From an uncultured Acholeplasmatales bacterium (GTDB taxonomy: Bacteria; Bacillota_I; Bacilli_A; ML615J-28; CAG-698): a DNA stretch of 44,393 nucleotides. Location of the stretch: assembly GCA_937877075.1 (NCBI GenBank), contig CALEGD010000085.1, positions 1 through 44,393 of the forward strand, read 5' to 3'. The notes below the pieces were generated by a model that saw nothing but the letters and a program-made list of their open reading frames with translations, ran no database searches and was not told where the DNA came from. Of this stretch, positions 34,187 through 43,462 are shown piece by piece. Position numbers and translations under genes: made by a program. How positions within the stretch are numbered: the stretch's first letter is position 1; every line of letters begins with the position of its first letter.

Positions 34187-36703
34187 ATGATTGAAATTAA
34201 AGATTTAAAGAAAGATTATTTAATTGAAGATGTTAAGATAAACGCTTTAAAAGGAATAACATGCAAGCTTCCGAAGAGAGGCATGATTTTCATTGTTGGG
34301 AAAAGTGGCAGCGGAAAAAGCACGTTACTAAATTTGTTGGGGGGGTTAGATGATATCACCAGTGGAAATATTATTGTAGATGGAAAAAGCATTAATGACT
34401 TTTCGAAACGGGATTTTGATGAATATCGCAATCAATATATCGGATTTATCTTTCAAGATTACAACTTAATTGAGAATATCTCCATTTATGAAAATATTAA
34501 GATAGCTTTGTCATTTCAGGGAATTGATGCTGAAAACATCATTCATCAGACTTTAAGTGATGTCGGTCTGGAAAATATAAAAGACCGGAAACCTAAAGCA
34601 TTGAGTGGTGGTCAGCAACAAAGAATCGTGATAGCCAGAGCACTTGTGAAAAATTCAAAAATAATTCTTGCTGATGAACCTACTGGAAACCTTGATAGCG
34701 AAACTGCCTACCAAATATTCAGTTTACTAAAAAGGATATCTCAAGAACGATTAGTTATTGTTGTAAGTCATGATAAAGAATCCGCATATCAATTTGGTGA
34801 TCGAATTATTGAATTAAAAGATGGAGTAATTGCATCCGACCTTGAAAAGAATAATATATCTAATGACAAAAACGAACCTTCTATTATTAAGAAAGAGAAA
34901 ATCAAATTATCAAATCGGTTTTTCTTACACATTGGTCTTTCTAATATTAAAACTAGGTTATGGCGGACGTTTTTTTCCATAACCTTACTAACAATTGCGA
35001 TATTAATTACAGTCAGTTCAATTATAATGAGTTCCTATTCTACTGAAAAAGGAATCTTTTTAACAATTTCTAAAAATAAAGATGAATACATTTATTTTTA
35101 TGATAGTTATAGAGATCATTACGGCAAAGTAACGAAATCATATCGCCGTATTAACAGAAAATTATTGGATGAATTGATAAATAATCAAAACTATGTAATC
35201 CGTACTAACCGGATTCATACAATCACTACTTCAGAAGGCAATTATCAACACTTGTATTTTTCCGAATATATTGACTCAATCCAAGACTTAGTAAATTTTG
35301 GATTTGAGTTTTATGAAGGATATCAAGAAATTGATAATGATAGTATCGTAGTGAGTGATTTTTATGTTGAATCTATCCTGCGAAGTAGTAATAATCCCTC
35401 TTCAGGTATAAAGTACTTTATTAAAAAAGGTGAAGAAGAAATCATTTTAGATGCAAATACAGAATTTCAAGATTTGATTGGGGAAGAAATTAATAATTAC
35501 CGATCGTATTTTGGCGAAAAAGTTTACGGTACACCTTTTAGAATTTCAGCAATTTACAAAACAGATTATCACTTGTACAATCATAATGATGGAAATAAAT
35601 CAAATGAATATGAAAATTGGCTTGAAAAAAAGAGACATATTTATATAAAGTATGAAAAAAGGCCAAACTATGAGGTGGAAGAATATTCAGATAGTGGAAT
35701 ACCTTTGCCTTCCGAATTAGATGAACTTAATTATCGATTAGAGATTATATTAGGAAATAAATATATCAATCAAATGAAATTAGATATTCTCGGAATAAAC
35801 ACTTTAACGGATGATCAAAAGCATCGAATTCTCACCGCGAACGGATTTCTTTCTGAGGATTTTGTTCTGAAGGATGATGAAATTATTATTAATCTCGATA
35901 TGTATAATTTGTTTTTTAATCAGGATTTTAAAGCTGACTATTATATTTCCGACGGAAATATCAATAAAATTCCAGAACATTTGGGAAAACAAATAAGCTA
36001 CAATATATATGATAAAGATTATCAGGAGTATGTATTAGTTCAGAATGCGAGAATTATAGGTGTTGAGATTGCTGACTCTCCCGATAGATATTTTAAAGAT
36101 CGGAAAATTTACATCAATGTAAAAAATCGCGGAAAAATACAAGAGTTAATTGATAATAACTTTTCAGTTATTTCTTTATATACAAATGGAAATTACCGAG
36201 ATCTATCTAATCTATTGTTAACATATTCAGAAAATAACTTTCTTCCTGTCTTTAATTACAGTACCTATTTTTATACTTATGAAGTCGGGATTAACCAAAT
36301 GCGTTCGCTTATGATTTCGATTGGGTTAGGTGTATTGCTGATATCTTTTCTTTTAATAACCAATTTAATATTAATTAGTATATCGGCTAATAAAAAAGAA
36401 ATTGGAATATTGAAAGCTTTAGGAGGTTCAAATAATACAATATATAAGATTTACTTAACCGAATCAATGATTATTGGTTTTTGTTCATTGATAATTGGAA
36501 TTGCTTTATTTCCGTTTTTGAATATCTTTCTTAATAGGATTTTGTGTCCGAAGGATTATAATCATTTACAGTTTTTTGCTCAGAATTTACTTGCATTATT
36601 GTTTATTATTTTAACAACCATCATTATTCCTCTTTTTGCTACCATTCTTCCGATTCGAAAAATTGTAAAGATGACACCGATGAAATCAATTCGCAATACA
36701 TGA
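34187..36703 (+). CDS. ABC transporter with fused ATPase and FtsX-type permease
   Basis: An 838-residue fusion. The N-terminal ATPase (1-220) has Walker A GKSGSGKST (about 38-46), Q-loop FIFQDYNLIE, signature LSGGQQQR and Walker B ILADEPTGNLD, typical of the LolD/MacB/BceA group. A membrane segment near 265-285 is followed by a large extracytoplasmic domain (about 285-690) and three C-terminal membrane helices with an FtsX motif (KKEIGILKALGGSNNTIYKI). This is the MacB/type VII ABC layout, which works by mechanotransmission on lipoproteins, peptides or toxins. The substrate is unknown. It stops with TGA, which supports the standard code. No sensor kinase is adjacent. Confidence 0.92.
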   Translation: MIEIKDLKKDYLIEDVKINALKGITCKLPKRGMIFIVGKSGSGKSTLLNLLGGLDDITSGNIIVDGKSINDFSKRDFDEYRNQYIGFIFQDYNLIENISIYENIKIALSFQGIDAENIIHQTLSDVGLENIKDRKPKALSGGQQQRIVIARALVKNSKIILADEPTGNLDSETAYQIFSLLKRISQERLVIVVSHDKESAYQFGDRIIELKDGVIASDLEKNNISNDKNEPSIIKKEKIKLSNRFFLHIGLSNIKTRLWRTFFSITLLTIAILITVSSIIMSSYSTEKGIFLTISKNKDEYIYFYDSYRDHYGKVTKSYRRINRKLLDELINNQNYVIRTNRIHTITTSEGNYQHLYFSEYIDSIQDLVNFGFEFYEGYQEIDNDSIVVSDFYVESILRSSNNPSSGIKYFIKKGEEEIILDANTEFQDLIGEEINNYRSYFGEKVYGTPFRISAIYKTDYHLYNHNDGNKSNEYENWLEKKRHIYIKYEKRPNYEVEEYSDSGIPLPSELDELNYRLEIILGNKYINQMKLDILGINTLTDDQKHRILTANGFLSEDFVLKDDEIIINLDMYNLFFNQDFKADYYISDGNINKIPEHLGKQISYNIYDKDYQEYVLVQNARIIGVEIADSPDRYFKDRKIYINVKNRGKIQELIDNNFSVISLYTNGNYRDLSNLLLTYSENNFLPVFNYSTYFYTYEVGINQMRSLMISIGLGVLLISFLLITNLILISISANKKEIGILKALGGSNNTIYKIYLTESMIIGFCSLIIGIALFPFLNIFLNRILCPKDYNHLQFFAQNLLALLFIILTTIIIPLFATILPIRKIVKMTPMKSIRNT

Positions 36704-36815
36704 TTTTGTCTATCAGATAATACTGGAAGGCAATACATTGCTCCTAAACTCTTTGAATAATTAATAAAACCAACGATTAACACAAAAACTAAATATAACT
36801 TAAAAGTGAAAAACT

Positions 36816-36860
36816 AAGGCCTATTAATTGTGGTTATACCACTGATTAATAAGCCTTTTT
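36816..36860 (+). terminator. Terminator after the ABC-FtsX gene
   Basis: AAGGC, TATTAAT and GTGG pair with CCAC, ATTAATA and GCCTT, with small mismatches and a TTATA loop, followed by TTTTT. Confidence 0.85.
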
Positions 36861-36887
36861 AATGTAATATTAATATTCGACCTTTTA

Positions 36888-36916
36888 TTGCAGTATTGGG
36901 TAAAAAATGGTAAAAT
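36888..36916 (+). promoter_or_regulatory. Promoter of the TIR-Sel1 gene
   Basis: TTGCAG (36,888-36,893), 17 nt, TAAAAT (36,911-36,916), with an extended -10 TG. The start point is about 40 nt before ATG 36,963. Confidence 0.6.
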
Positions 36917-36962
36917 ATAGATAAATAATTATTCAAAAAATCAGATGGGAGAAATTTAAAAA

Positions 36963-38057
36963 ATGAAAGATATCTTTATATCTTTTTCCTCAAAAGATAG
37001 GGATTTTGTAGAATCGGTTTGTAAAGAATTAAAGAAAAGCGGACTTGAATATTGGGTAAGTTTTGAAAATGAGTTATTTGGAATTAGTTATGCGGAAGCA
37101 ATCATTAATGCCATTAAAGAATGTAAAGTATTTTTGGTTTTTATATCAAAAAACTCTAGTATCTCAACCCATGTAATTAACGAAATAAATTCGGCTGTCA
37201 TGAGAGATAAATTAATTCTTCCGGTAAAAATAGACGATCTTGAATTATCTGGAATCATGGAATATTATTTAGCGAGCAATCATTGGATTGAACACGTAAA
37301 TGATAAGTTCGATGAGACTTGCGATAAAATCATCAGAAGACTTATGTCAATATTTAAACCTAGTTCTAACCCGGATAAAATTTCTCTTAAAACAGCCGGG
37401 AATTCCGGTGATATTATTTCCAAAGCTGAAAAAGGTGATGCCAATGCACAATTTAAAATTGGAAGATGTTATTATAAGGGAATTGAAGGCTTTCAACAAA
37501 ACATCGAAGAAAGTATTAAATGGTATACTTTAGCTGCGAAAAACAATCATGCTGATGCACAATGTAATCTTGCTTGGTGTTATGAAGTAGGGGATGGAGT
37601 CGAACAAGACTTTGAAAAAGCCTACTTCTGGTATCTGGAGGCCGCTAAGAACAATTGTGCAATGGCACAGTATAGTTTAGGCTGGATGTTTGAGAATGGT
37701 ATTTTTGTTTCGAAAAATATGTCTAAGGCTTTTGATTGGTATTGTAAGGCAGCAGAGAACAATCACGAAATTGCCCAATACAAAATTGGACTCGCATATT
37801 CGGATGGTGTACTTGTAGAACAAAGTGATGTTATTGCTAATCATTGGTTTGCTATGGCAGCAGATAGAAATAATGTTATGGCTCAATATAAATTGGCGGA
37901 GCAATTTTATTTTGGAAAAGGTTGTAAAAAGGATATTATAAAAGCAAAAAATATGTGGCTGCTTTCTGCGGAAAAAGGTTATATCAAGTCTTATGAAGCA
38001 TTAGAAAAATATTATGATATTTTTTATAATTCAGATAAAAAAACATTTGATATTTAG
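36963..38057 (+). CDS. TIR domain protein with Sel1-like repeats
   Basis: 364 residues. Residues 1-125 are a bacterial TIR domain: it opens with KDIFISFSSKDRDFV, has VFLVFISKNS in the beta-D region, and a Glu (E74, in HVINEINSA) at the position of the catalytic residue of NAD-cleaving TIR domains. From about 157 to 352 there are five Sel1-like repeats of about 36 residues (AQYxLGxxYxxGxxV...A..WY..AAxxN). There is no signal peptide, so it is cytosolic. TIR domains often act in anti-phage defence or as NADases, and Sel1 repeats bind other proteins. A defence role is plausible but there is no recognised partner gene. It has its own promoter and terminator. Known TIR defence systems such as Thoeris have a different layout. 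Confidence 0.85.
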   Translation: MKDIFISFSSKDRDFVESVCKELKKSGLEYWVSFENELFGISYAEAIINAIKECKVFLVFISKNSSISTHVINEINSAVMRDKLILPVKIDDLELSGIMEYYLASNHWIEHVNDKFDETCDKIIRRLMSIFKPSSNPDKISLKTAGNSGDIISKAEKGDANAQFKIGRCYYKGIEGFQQNIEESIKWYTLAAKNNHADAQCNLAWCYEVGDGVEQDFEKAYFWYLEAAKNNCAMAQYSLGWMFENGIFVSKNMSKAFDWYCKAAENNHEIAQYKIGLAYSDGVLVEQSDVIANHWFAMAADRNNVMAQYKLAEQFYFGKGCKKDIIKAKNMWLLSAEKGYIKSYEALEKYYDIFYNSDKKTFDI

Positions 38058-38060
38058 TGA

Positions 38061-38090
38061 CTAGTCCTTAGCAAACCTGAGGAGGACTAG
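38061..38090 (+). other. Hairpin just after the TIR-Sel1 gene
   Basis: CTAGTCCT and AGGACTAG pair around a 14-nt loop. GAGGAGG in and beside its 3' arm can instead pair with CCTCCTC of the next hairpin, so the two structures are mutually exclusive. Confidence 0.5.
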
Positions 38091-38110
38091 GAATTTAATA
38101 AAAGATTGAG

Positions 38111-38129
38111 CCTCCTCTAGGGAGGTTTT
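38111..38129 (+). terminator. Short terminator-like hairpin
   Basis: CCTCC pairs with GGAGG around TCTAG and is followed by TTTTAA. It lies 54 nt after the TIR-Sel1 stop codon. Confidence 0.6.
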
Positions 38130-38221
38130 AATATGAGATTTTATATTAGATAAAAACTTGAAAATTTGAATAAATCATATTTTTGACATCTGAAGAAACT
38201 TACAGAAAAGACTGTTAATTA

Positions 38222-38250
38222 TTGCATAAGATTTACCATTATGCTATAAT
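38222..38250 (+). promoter_or_regulatory. Promoter of the exporter operon
   Basis: TTGCAT (38,222-38,227), 17 nt, perfect TATAAT (38,245-38,250) with an extended -10 TG. It would drive 38,280 to 42,461. Confidence 0.75.
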
Positions 38251-38279
38251 AATAAAGGTGTCAATTTTGGAGGGATAAA

Positions 38280-38786
38280 ATGAATGAAAAAAAATTTACA
38301 TATATTATAGTATCTGTCGCATTCTTAGCAATTGTGGCGGTCATTCTTTTTTCCATCCCTTGGGGCGGAGATAAGGCTGCAATCAATGATGAATACGATA
38401 GTCTTGAAAATGATGACCATGTTTTTGTTTCTTTAGATTATGATGAGTTAATAAAAAAAATTGAACAAAACGAAACCTTCCAAATCTATATTGGATCCAA
38501 GGAATTACAACAAGCTGAAAACTTTGTTTATATGACAAATAAGCTTGCGAAAGAGCGTGGAGTTGACACAATTTATTATCTTAAATCTTCTGAGTTATCT
38601 GATGATGAGCTTTTAAATATTAAAGTACTTTCGAATATGAATATTTCACTTCCAACTTTAATATATTGGGTTAGTGGTGAAACCGAAAGCAATGCTCCTC
38701 ATATTAGTAGCTTAAAAGGTTTTGAAGATTATAATTCTAATTGGTCAATTCTTTTGACTGAATATTTTGATGAATGTTATCAATAG
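38280..38786 (+). CDS. Membrane-anchored thioredoxin-fold-like protein, unknown function
   Basis: 168 residues. An N-terminal membrane helix (about 7-25) is followed by a soluble domain outside the cell. FQIYIGSKELQQAENFVYMTN followed by a long helix resembles the start of a thioredoxin fold, as in bacteriocin-transport accessory proteins, but the usual CxxC is replaced by SKEL, so redox activity is not expected. The only cysteine is near the C-terminus (DECYQ). It is the first gene of the operon with the heterodimeric ABC exporter; the next start is 14 nt downstream. A chaperone or substrate-handling role is inference. GGAGGG lies before the ATG. Confidence 0.7.
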   Translation: MNEKKFTYIIVSVAFLAIVAVILFSIPWGGDKAAINDEYDSLENDDHVFVSLDYDELIKKIEQNETFQIYIGSKELQQAENFVYMTNKLAKERGVDTIYYLKSSELSDDELLNIKVLSNMNISLPTLIYWVSGETESNAPHISSLKGFEDYNSNWSILLTEYFDECYQ

Positions 38787-38800
38787 GAGAAAAATTAAAT

Positions 38801-40633
38801 ATGAAGAAAAAGGGATTTAATAACCTTGTGAAATGGGCAAAACCTCATTTGCCTAAACTCAGCCTGGTATTGTTTTTCTCAGTATTAAATCCGTTATTGT
38901 ATTCATATGTTCCCCAATTTATCAGATATATAGTTAACGTTGTTTTTGATAGTAATTTAACTGAAGGAAGGATAACACTGCCTTCTTTTTTACTTTCATA
39001 CTATGATACTTTCAAAAACCAACTAACTGCCGTGGTTGTGGTCGGGATAAGTCTCGTCATATTCCAGGCTTTCAGGGGAATAATTATGTTTTTTAACGGA
39101 TATATTCGAGGAAAACTTTCTGAAGGAATTGCCTATGATATGCGTGTTTCTATGTTTCAGCATATCCAAGATTTATCTTATACATATCATAATAATGTTG
39201 ACACCGGAGATTTAATCCAACGTTGTACTTCGGATAATGAAACGATAAAAAGTTTTTTAAGTTCACAATTTCCTCAACTTTTATATATTATCGGATCATT
39301 TACCTTTGGTGCGATTCAAATGGGATTAATCAATAAAACGATTATGTTAGTTTCGCTTGTGGTGGTTCCATTTACTTTAACGGGATCGATATTTTATTTC
39401 CGTTATATCAAGAAAAAATTTGAAATTGTGGAAGAAGCGGAATCACAGATGACAACCGTAATTCAAGAAAATGTTAATGGTGTTAGGGTCGTAAAAGCAT
39501 TTGCGAATGAACAATTTGAAATTGATAAGTTTGAAAAAGAAAATAGAAAGTTTGCTGATGAAAGCCGTCATCTTACAAACTCAATGGCTCTATACTGGGG
39601 TTTTAGTGATTTTATTACTTTCCTTCAATATGTTTTAACTCTTTCTGTCGCTATCTTTTTGGTAAAAACAGAAACGGTTTTAGCCGGCGATATTATTGCC
39701 TGTTTAATGTATATTGGTATGCTGGTATGGCCGATTCGTGGTCTTGGAAGAATCATCGGCGATTTCGGAAAAGCAATTGTAGCTAGTCAGAGAATTGATG
39801 AAATCTTATCAATTTCTGATGAATATGAAAATGACGGTTTGGAAAAACCGGAAGTTACCGGTTTGATTGAATTTGACCAAGTTTCTTTCCGTTTTTCTGA
39901 CAGTGAAGTTAATTTACTTAATGATGTAAGTTTTAAAATCAATCCCGGTGAGACGGTTGCCATCATTGGTAAAACCGGTAGCGGTAAATCAACTATCGCC
40001 AGTATATTGGTTCGATTGTTAGAATGTGAATCTGGAAGTATCAAAATCGACGGTGTCGAACTGAAAGATATTTCTAAAAGATGGATTCGTGATAAGATTG
40101 GTATCGTTCTTCAAGATCCTTTCCTTTACGCTGCAAGCGTCTATGATAATATTAAGATTGCTCTTCGGGAGATAGAACAAGAAAAAGTCTATACGGCCGC
40201 AAAAATGGCCTCAATCCATGACGATATTATGGGATTTGAAAAAGGTTATGAAACCTTGGTTGGAGAAAAAGGTGTAACCCTCTCCGATGGTCAAAAACAG
40301 CGAGTTGCTATTGCCAGAATGTTACTTTTAGAAAAACCGGTAATACTTTTTGATGATTCTTTAAGTGCTGTTGATACGACTACTGATTTGGCTATCAGAA
40401 ATGCTTTAAAGAAAAACAGTCGCATGCTTACTTCGATTATCATCACCCATCGGATAACAACTGCCAAAGAAGCTGATAAGATTATCGTTCTTGAGAATGG
40501 AAAAGTTGCAGCAATCGGCACGCATGAGGAACTCGCTCATCAAGAAGGACTTTATAAGAATCTTTGGGATATCCAAGGGGCTCTAGAAGATGAGTTCTTG
40601 AATCTTGTTGAAAGGAGTGAGATAGATGAATAG
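38801..40633 (+). CDS. ABC exporter half-transporter, degenerate-site subunit (BmrC/LmrC-like)
   Basis: 610 residues: six membrane helices (about 20-310), then an ATPase with Walker A GKTGSGKST, signature LSDGQKQR and Walker B VILFDDSLSAVD, where Asp replaces the usual catalytic Glu. This FDDSLSAVD form marks the non-catalytic site subunit of heterodimeric multidrug exporters such as BmrCD and LmrCD. I use ATG 38,801; an earlier in-frame ATG at 38,774 lies inside the previous gene and before the AGGAG. It overlaps the start of its partner by 8 nt, so the two are translationally coupled. The substrate is likely drugs or lipids, but is not readable. Confidence 0.92.
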   Translation: MKKKGFNNLVKWAKPHLPKLSLVLFFSVLNPLLYSYVPQFIRYIVNVVFDSNLTEGRITLPSFLLSYYDTFKNQLTAVVVVGISLVIFQAFRGIIMFFNGYIRGKLSEGIAYDMRVSMFQHIQDLSYTYHNNVDTGDLIQRCTSDNETIKSFLSSQFPQLLYIIGSFTFGAIQMGLINKTIMLVSLVVVPFTLTGSIFYFRYIKKKFEIVEEAESQMTTVIQENVNGVRVVKAFANEQFEIDKFEKENRKFADESRHLTNSMALYWGFSDFITFLQYVLTLSVAIFLVKTETVLAGDIIACLMYIGMLVWPIRGLGRIIGDFGKAIVASQRIDEILSISDEYENDGLEKPEVTGLIEFDQVSFRFSDSEVNLLNDVSFKINPGETVAIIGKTGSGKSTIASILVRLLECESGSIKIDGVELKDISKRWIRDKIGIVLQDPFLYAASVYDNIKIALREIEQEKVYTAAKMASIHDDIMGFEKGYETLVGEKGVTLSDGQKQRVAIARMLLLEKPVILFDDSLSAVDTTTDLAIRNALKKNSRMLTSIIITHRITTAKEADKIIVLENGKVAAIGTHEELAHQEGLYKNLWDIQGALEDEFLNLVERSEIDE

Positions 40634-42461
40634 TTTTGAAGAACACGATTATAGTAGTGAGAAATTCAATTTAAGTATTTGGAAAAAACTGATTAAACTG
40701 GTTATTAAACGTAAGAAACATGCTGTAATGATGTTATTCTTTGTAATCGGTCTTGCCGTTCTCGACGTTTTCTATCCGCTCATGAATTCTTATGCAATTA
40801 AAACTTATTTTTCCGATGATCCTGACTTCTCAAATGTTACTCTTTTTATCCTCGGTTATGTTGGAATTGCTGCCGGCTATATGATAACAGTATGGGGATT
40901 CATTCGTACTGCCGGGGCTGTAGAGGTTGAAGTCGGCTATGAGCTTCGAGATGAAGCTTTCCGTAAATTGCAGGTTCTCCCGTTCTCATATTATGATAGG
41001 ACACCGGCCGGATGGATTATGGCTCGGTTGACATCAGACTCCAGGCGCCTAGCCTCCATTATCTCTTGGGGTTTGGTTGACTTGGTGTGGGGTTGCTTCA
41101 CAATGCTCGGGATTTTGATTGTAATGTATATTGTCAATTGGCGTTTAGCCTTAATTGTTACGGCTTTACTTCCGATTTTGACCATTGTCAGTATATATTT
41201 TCGAAAGAAAATACTTAACTCCTACCGAAAAGTAAGAAAAACAAATTCTAAAATAACAGCTTCCTTTAATGAAGGAATTATGGGTAATAAGACTACTAAA
41301 ACATTAGTTGTTGAAGATACGAAAAATCAAGATTTCCAGAATCTTTGTTCAGAAATGCGGAGAGATTCGATTAGAGCGGTCTTTCACTCTTCTCTTTTCT
41401 TCCCGACAATTTTAGTTCTTAGTTTCATCGGTGTTGCTTTTGTACTTCGAGTTGGTGGTGGTTTCATAGTAAATGAACGATTTGCTTTTGATATTGCCTT
41501 ACTTTACCTATTTGTCAGCTATACTACTCAGTTTTTTGACCCGGTCATGCAGGTAGCACAGATCTTAGCGGAACTGCAACAGGCTCAAGCTTCAGCTGAA
41601 AGAATTCTTTCTTTAATTGAAACCGACCCTGATATTAAAGATTCTCCGGAAGTTATTGAAGAGTACGGAACATTACTTGCACCGAAAAAAGAAAACTGGG
41701 AAACCCTTCGTGGTGATATTGAGTTTAAAGATGTAAACTTTAAATATCAAAAAGGTGAAACTGTTTTAGAAAACTTTAATTTGAAAGTTAAAAAAGGAAC
41801 CTCAGTTGCTTTGGTTGGCGAAACAGGTTCCGGGAAAAGTACAATTGTAAACTTAATTTGCCGTTTCTATGAACCCGTATCTGGTCAGATACTTATTGAT
41901 GGTTCTGATTATAAAAATCGGTCAATCGGGTGGCTACATTCAAATTTAGGTTATGTACTCCAGACGCCACATCTTTTTAACGGTTCAATAATTGATAATA
42001 TCCGTTATGGTCGATTAAACGCAACCGACGAAGAAGTAATTGAAGCCGCTAAGGCTGTCAGTGTCGATGAATTTGTAAAAGACTTACCGGAAGGTTATCA
42101 TACCAATGTTGGTGAAGGCGGTTCTAAGCTTTCTGTCGGTCAAAGACAACTCATTTCCTTCGCTAGAGCTTTGATTGCTGATCCTAAGATTTTAATTCTT
42201 GATGAGGCTACATCCTCAATTGACACCAAAACTGAAAAGATAGTCCAAGAAGTGATGTTGAAACTGATGGAAGGAAGAACAACCTTCATAGTTGCTCATC
42301 GTCTTTCTACAATCATCAATGCCGATCAAATCTTAGTTATCAAAGACGGTCAAATTTTAGAACAAGGAAATCACGAAGAACTTTTGAGTAATCGTGGCGA
42401 ATATTTCAATTTGTATAAGAATCAATTTATCAATGAAGGAATTGAAAAATCCAAGTATTAA
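40626..42461 (+). CDS. ABC exporter half-transporter, catalytic subunit (BmrD/LmrD-like)
   Basis: 611 residues with six membrane helices and an ATPase: Walker A GETGSGKST, signature LSVGQRQ and a complete Walker B ILILDEATSSID with catalytic Glu. With the partner whose Glu is Asp, it would form a heterodimer with one active and one degenerate nucleotide site. The start overlaps the end of the partner gene. A terminator begins at its stop codon, so the operon ends here. Confidence 0.93.
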   Translation: MNSFEEHDYSSEKFNLSIWKKLIKLVIKRKKHAVMMLFFVIGLAVLDVFYPLMNSYAIKTYFSDDPDFSNVTLFILGYVGIAAGYMITVWGFIRTAGAVEVEVGYELRDEAFRKLQVLPFSYYDRTPAGWIMARLTSDSRRLASIISWGLVDLVWGCFTMLGILIVMYIVNWRLALIVTALLPILTIVSIYFRKKILNSYRKVRKTNSKITASFNEGIMGNKTTKTLVVEDTKNQDFQNLCSEMRRDSIRAVFHSSLFFPTILVLSFIGVAFVLRVGGGFIVNERFAFDIALLYLFVSYTTQFFDPVMQVAQILAELQQAQASAERILSLIETDPDIKDSPEVIEEYGTLLAPKKENWETLRGDIEFKDVNFKYQKGETVLENFNLKVKKGTSVALVGETGSGKSTIVNLICRFYEPVSGQILIDGSDYKNRSIGWLHSNLGYVLQTPHLFNGSIIDNIRYGRLNATDEEVIEAAKAVSVDEFVKDLPEGYHTNVGEGGSKLSVGQRQLISFARALIADPKILILDEATSSIDTKTEKIVQEVMLKLMEGRTTFIVAHRLSTIINADQILVIKDGQILEQGNHEELLSNRGEYFNLYKNQFINEGIEKSKY

Positions 42462-42488
42462 AAGGTCCAATATCGGACCTTTATTTTT
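42461..42488 (+). terminator. Terminator of the exporter operon
   Basis: AAAGGTCC and GGACCTTT form an 8-bp stem around AATATC, starting at the last base of the stop codon, and run into ATTTTTA. Confidence 0.85.
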
Positions 42489-42506
42489 AAAATCTCTGAT
42501 TGAATA

Positions 42507-42535
42507 TTGAATTATTATTGAAAATCGGATATAAT
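42507..42535 (+). promoter_or_regulatory. Promoter of dagK
   Basis: TTGAAT (42,507-42,512), 17 nt, perfect TATAAT (42,530-42,535). It gives a very short leader before ATG 42,554, with GTGGAGGG as ribosome binding site. Confidence 0.75.
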
Positions 42536-42553
42536 TAATCGTGGAGGGTTTTT

Positions 42554-43462
42554 ATGAGAGCCATTTTTATCTATAATCCCAAAAGCGGTAAAGGAAAAGT
42601 AAACAAAAAACTCAATTTTATCAAAGAAACATTAGAAGCAAAATATCAAGAAGTAGTTATTTATAAAACAAAATCACAGGAAGATACAATCCAAACTGCC
42701 AAAGAAACTTGTGGGAAATATGATGCTCTCATCTTTTCGGGTGGCGACGGAACTTTTAATGATATCACCTGCGGTGTATCTACGGAACAAGTTAGGCCCG
42801 TCCTTGGATATATTCCCTCAGGAACCGTTAATGATATTGCTAGGAATTTAGGGATACCAAAGAATGTAAAAAAGGCATTGAAGATCATTCTTGATGGAAA
42901 CACTATTAATCATGATGTTGGAGTAGTTAACGGCATGCATTTTATGTATGTTGTTGGGACCGGTTCTTTTACAAGGGCCAGTTATCAAACCAAACATGAT
43001 GTTAAGAAAGTTTTTGGGAAACTTGCTTATGTTTTTGATGGATTTAAGGACTTCCTTAAACCGACCATCTCAAAGGTTAAATTGACATTTGATAATCAAG
43101 TTATTGAGGCGGAAACACCTTTAATACTAGTTGTGAACTCAATCAGCGTTGCCGGTATTTCCTTTAATAAGAATGGACACCTTAATGATGGGAAATTTGA
43201 TATAGTGATTGTAAGGAAAGGTTTCCATAAAGGAATGTTTAATGTTCTTCGATTATTCTTGTTTGGACTTAAACGACAACGCAGGAAAAAATCAGTTGAT
43301 GTTTTTCGTGCCAGTTCCTTAACTATTCAAACTGAAGGCAATCCATGTTGGACGGTAGACGGTGAAGAAGGTCCGAAGGGGACTGTGCAGATTAAAAATC
43401 TTCACAATCATTTAGAAATATTTGCTTCGCTTAAGAAAAACAAGAAGACTAAATCTAAATAG
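42554..43462 (+). CDS. dagK: Diacylglycerol/lipid kinase, DagK/YegS family
   Basis: 302 residues. It starts with IYNPKSGKGK, the nucleotide-binding opening of the family, and has the catalytic-loop motif SGGDGTFND (about 62-70), then PSGTVNDIARNLGIP. The family phosphorylates diacylglycerol, undecaprenol or sphingoid lipids at the inner membrane face; DagK recycles the diacylglycerol left by lipoteichoic acid synthesis in Gram-positive bacteria. YegS-like lipid kinases of other specificity have the same motifs. It has its own promoter, and the next promoter starts directly after its stop. Confidence 0.88.
   Translation: MRAIFIYNPKSGKGKVNKKLNFIKETLEAKYQEVVIYKTKSQEDTIQTAKETCGKYDALIFSGGDGTFNDITCGVSTEQVRPVLGYIPSGTVNDIARNLGIPKNVKKALKIILDGNTINHDVGVVNGMHFMYVVGTGSFTRASYQTKHDVKKVFGKLAYVFDGFKDFLKPTISKVKLTFDNQVIEAETPLILVVNSISVAGISFNKNGHLNDGKFDIVIVRKGFHKGMFNVLRLFLFGLKRQRRKKSVDVFRASSLTIQTEGNPCWTVDGEEGPKGTVQIKNLHNHLEIFASLKKNKKTKSK

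Noticed and set aside
36963..38057. Thoeris or CBASS defence system
   Set aside because: No ThsA-like, cyclase or effector gene lies next to the TIR-Sel1 gene.
38061..38129. T-box or other known riboswitch
   Set aside because: No T-box AGGGTGGNACCGCG element or other recognised aptamer core is visible; only simple hairpins.
38774..38801. ATG at 38,774 as the start of the first exporter subunit
   Set aside because: It lies inside the end of the previous gene and before the AGGAG; ATG 38,801 is better placed.
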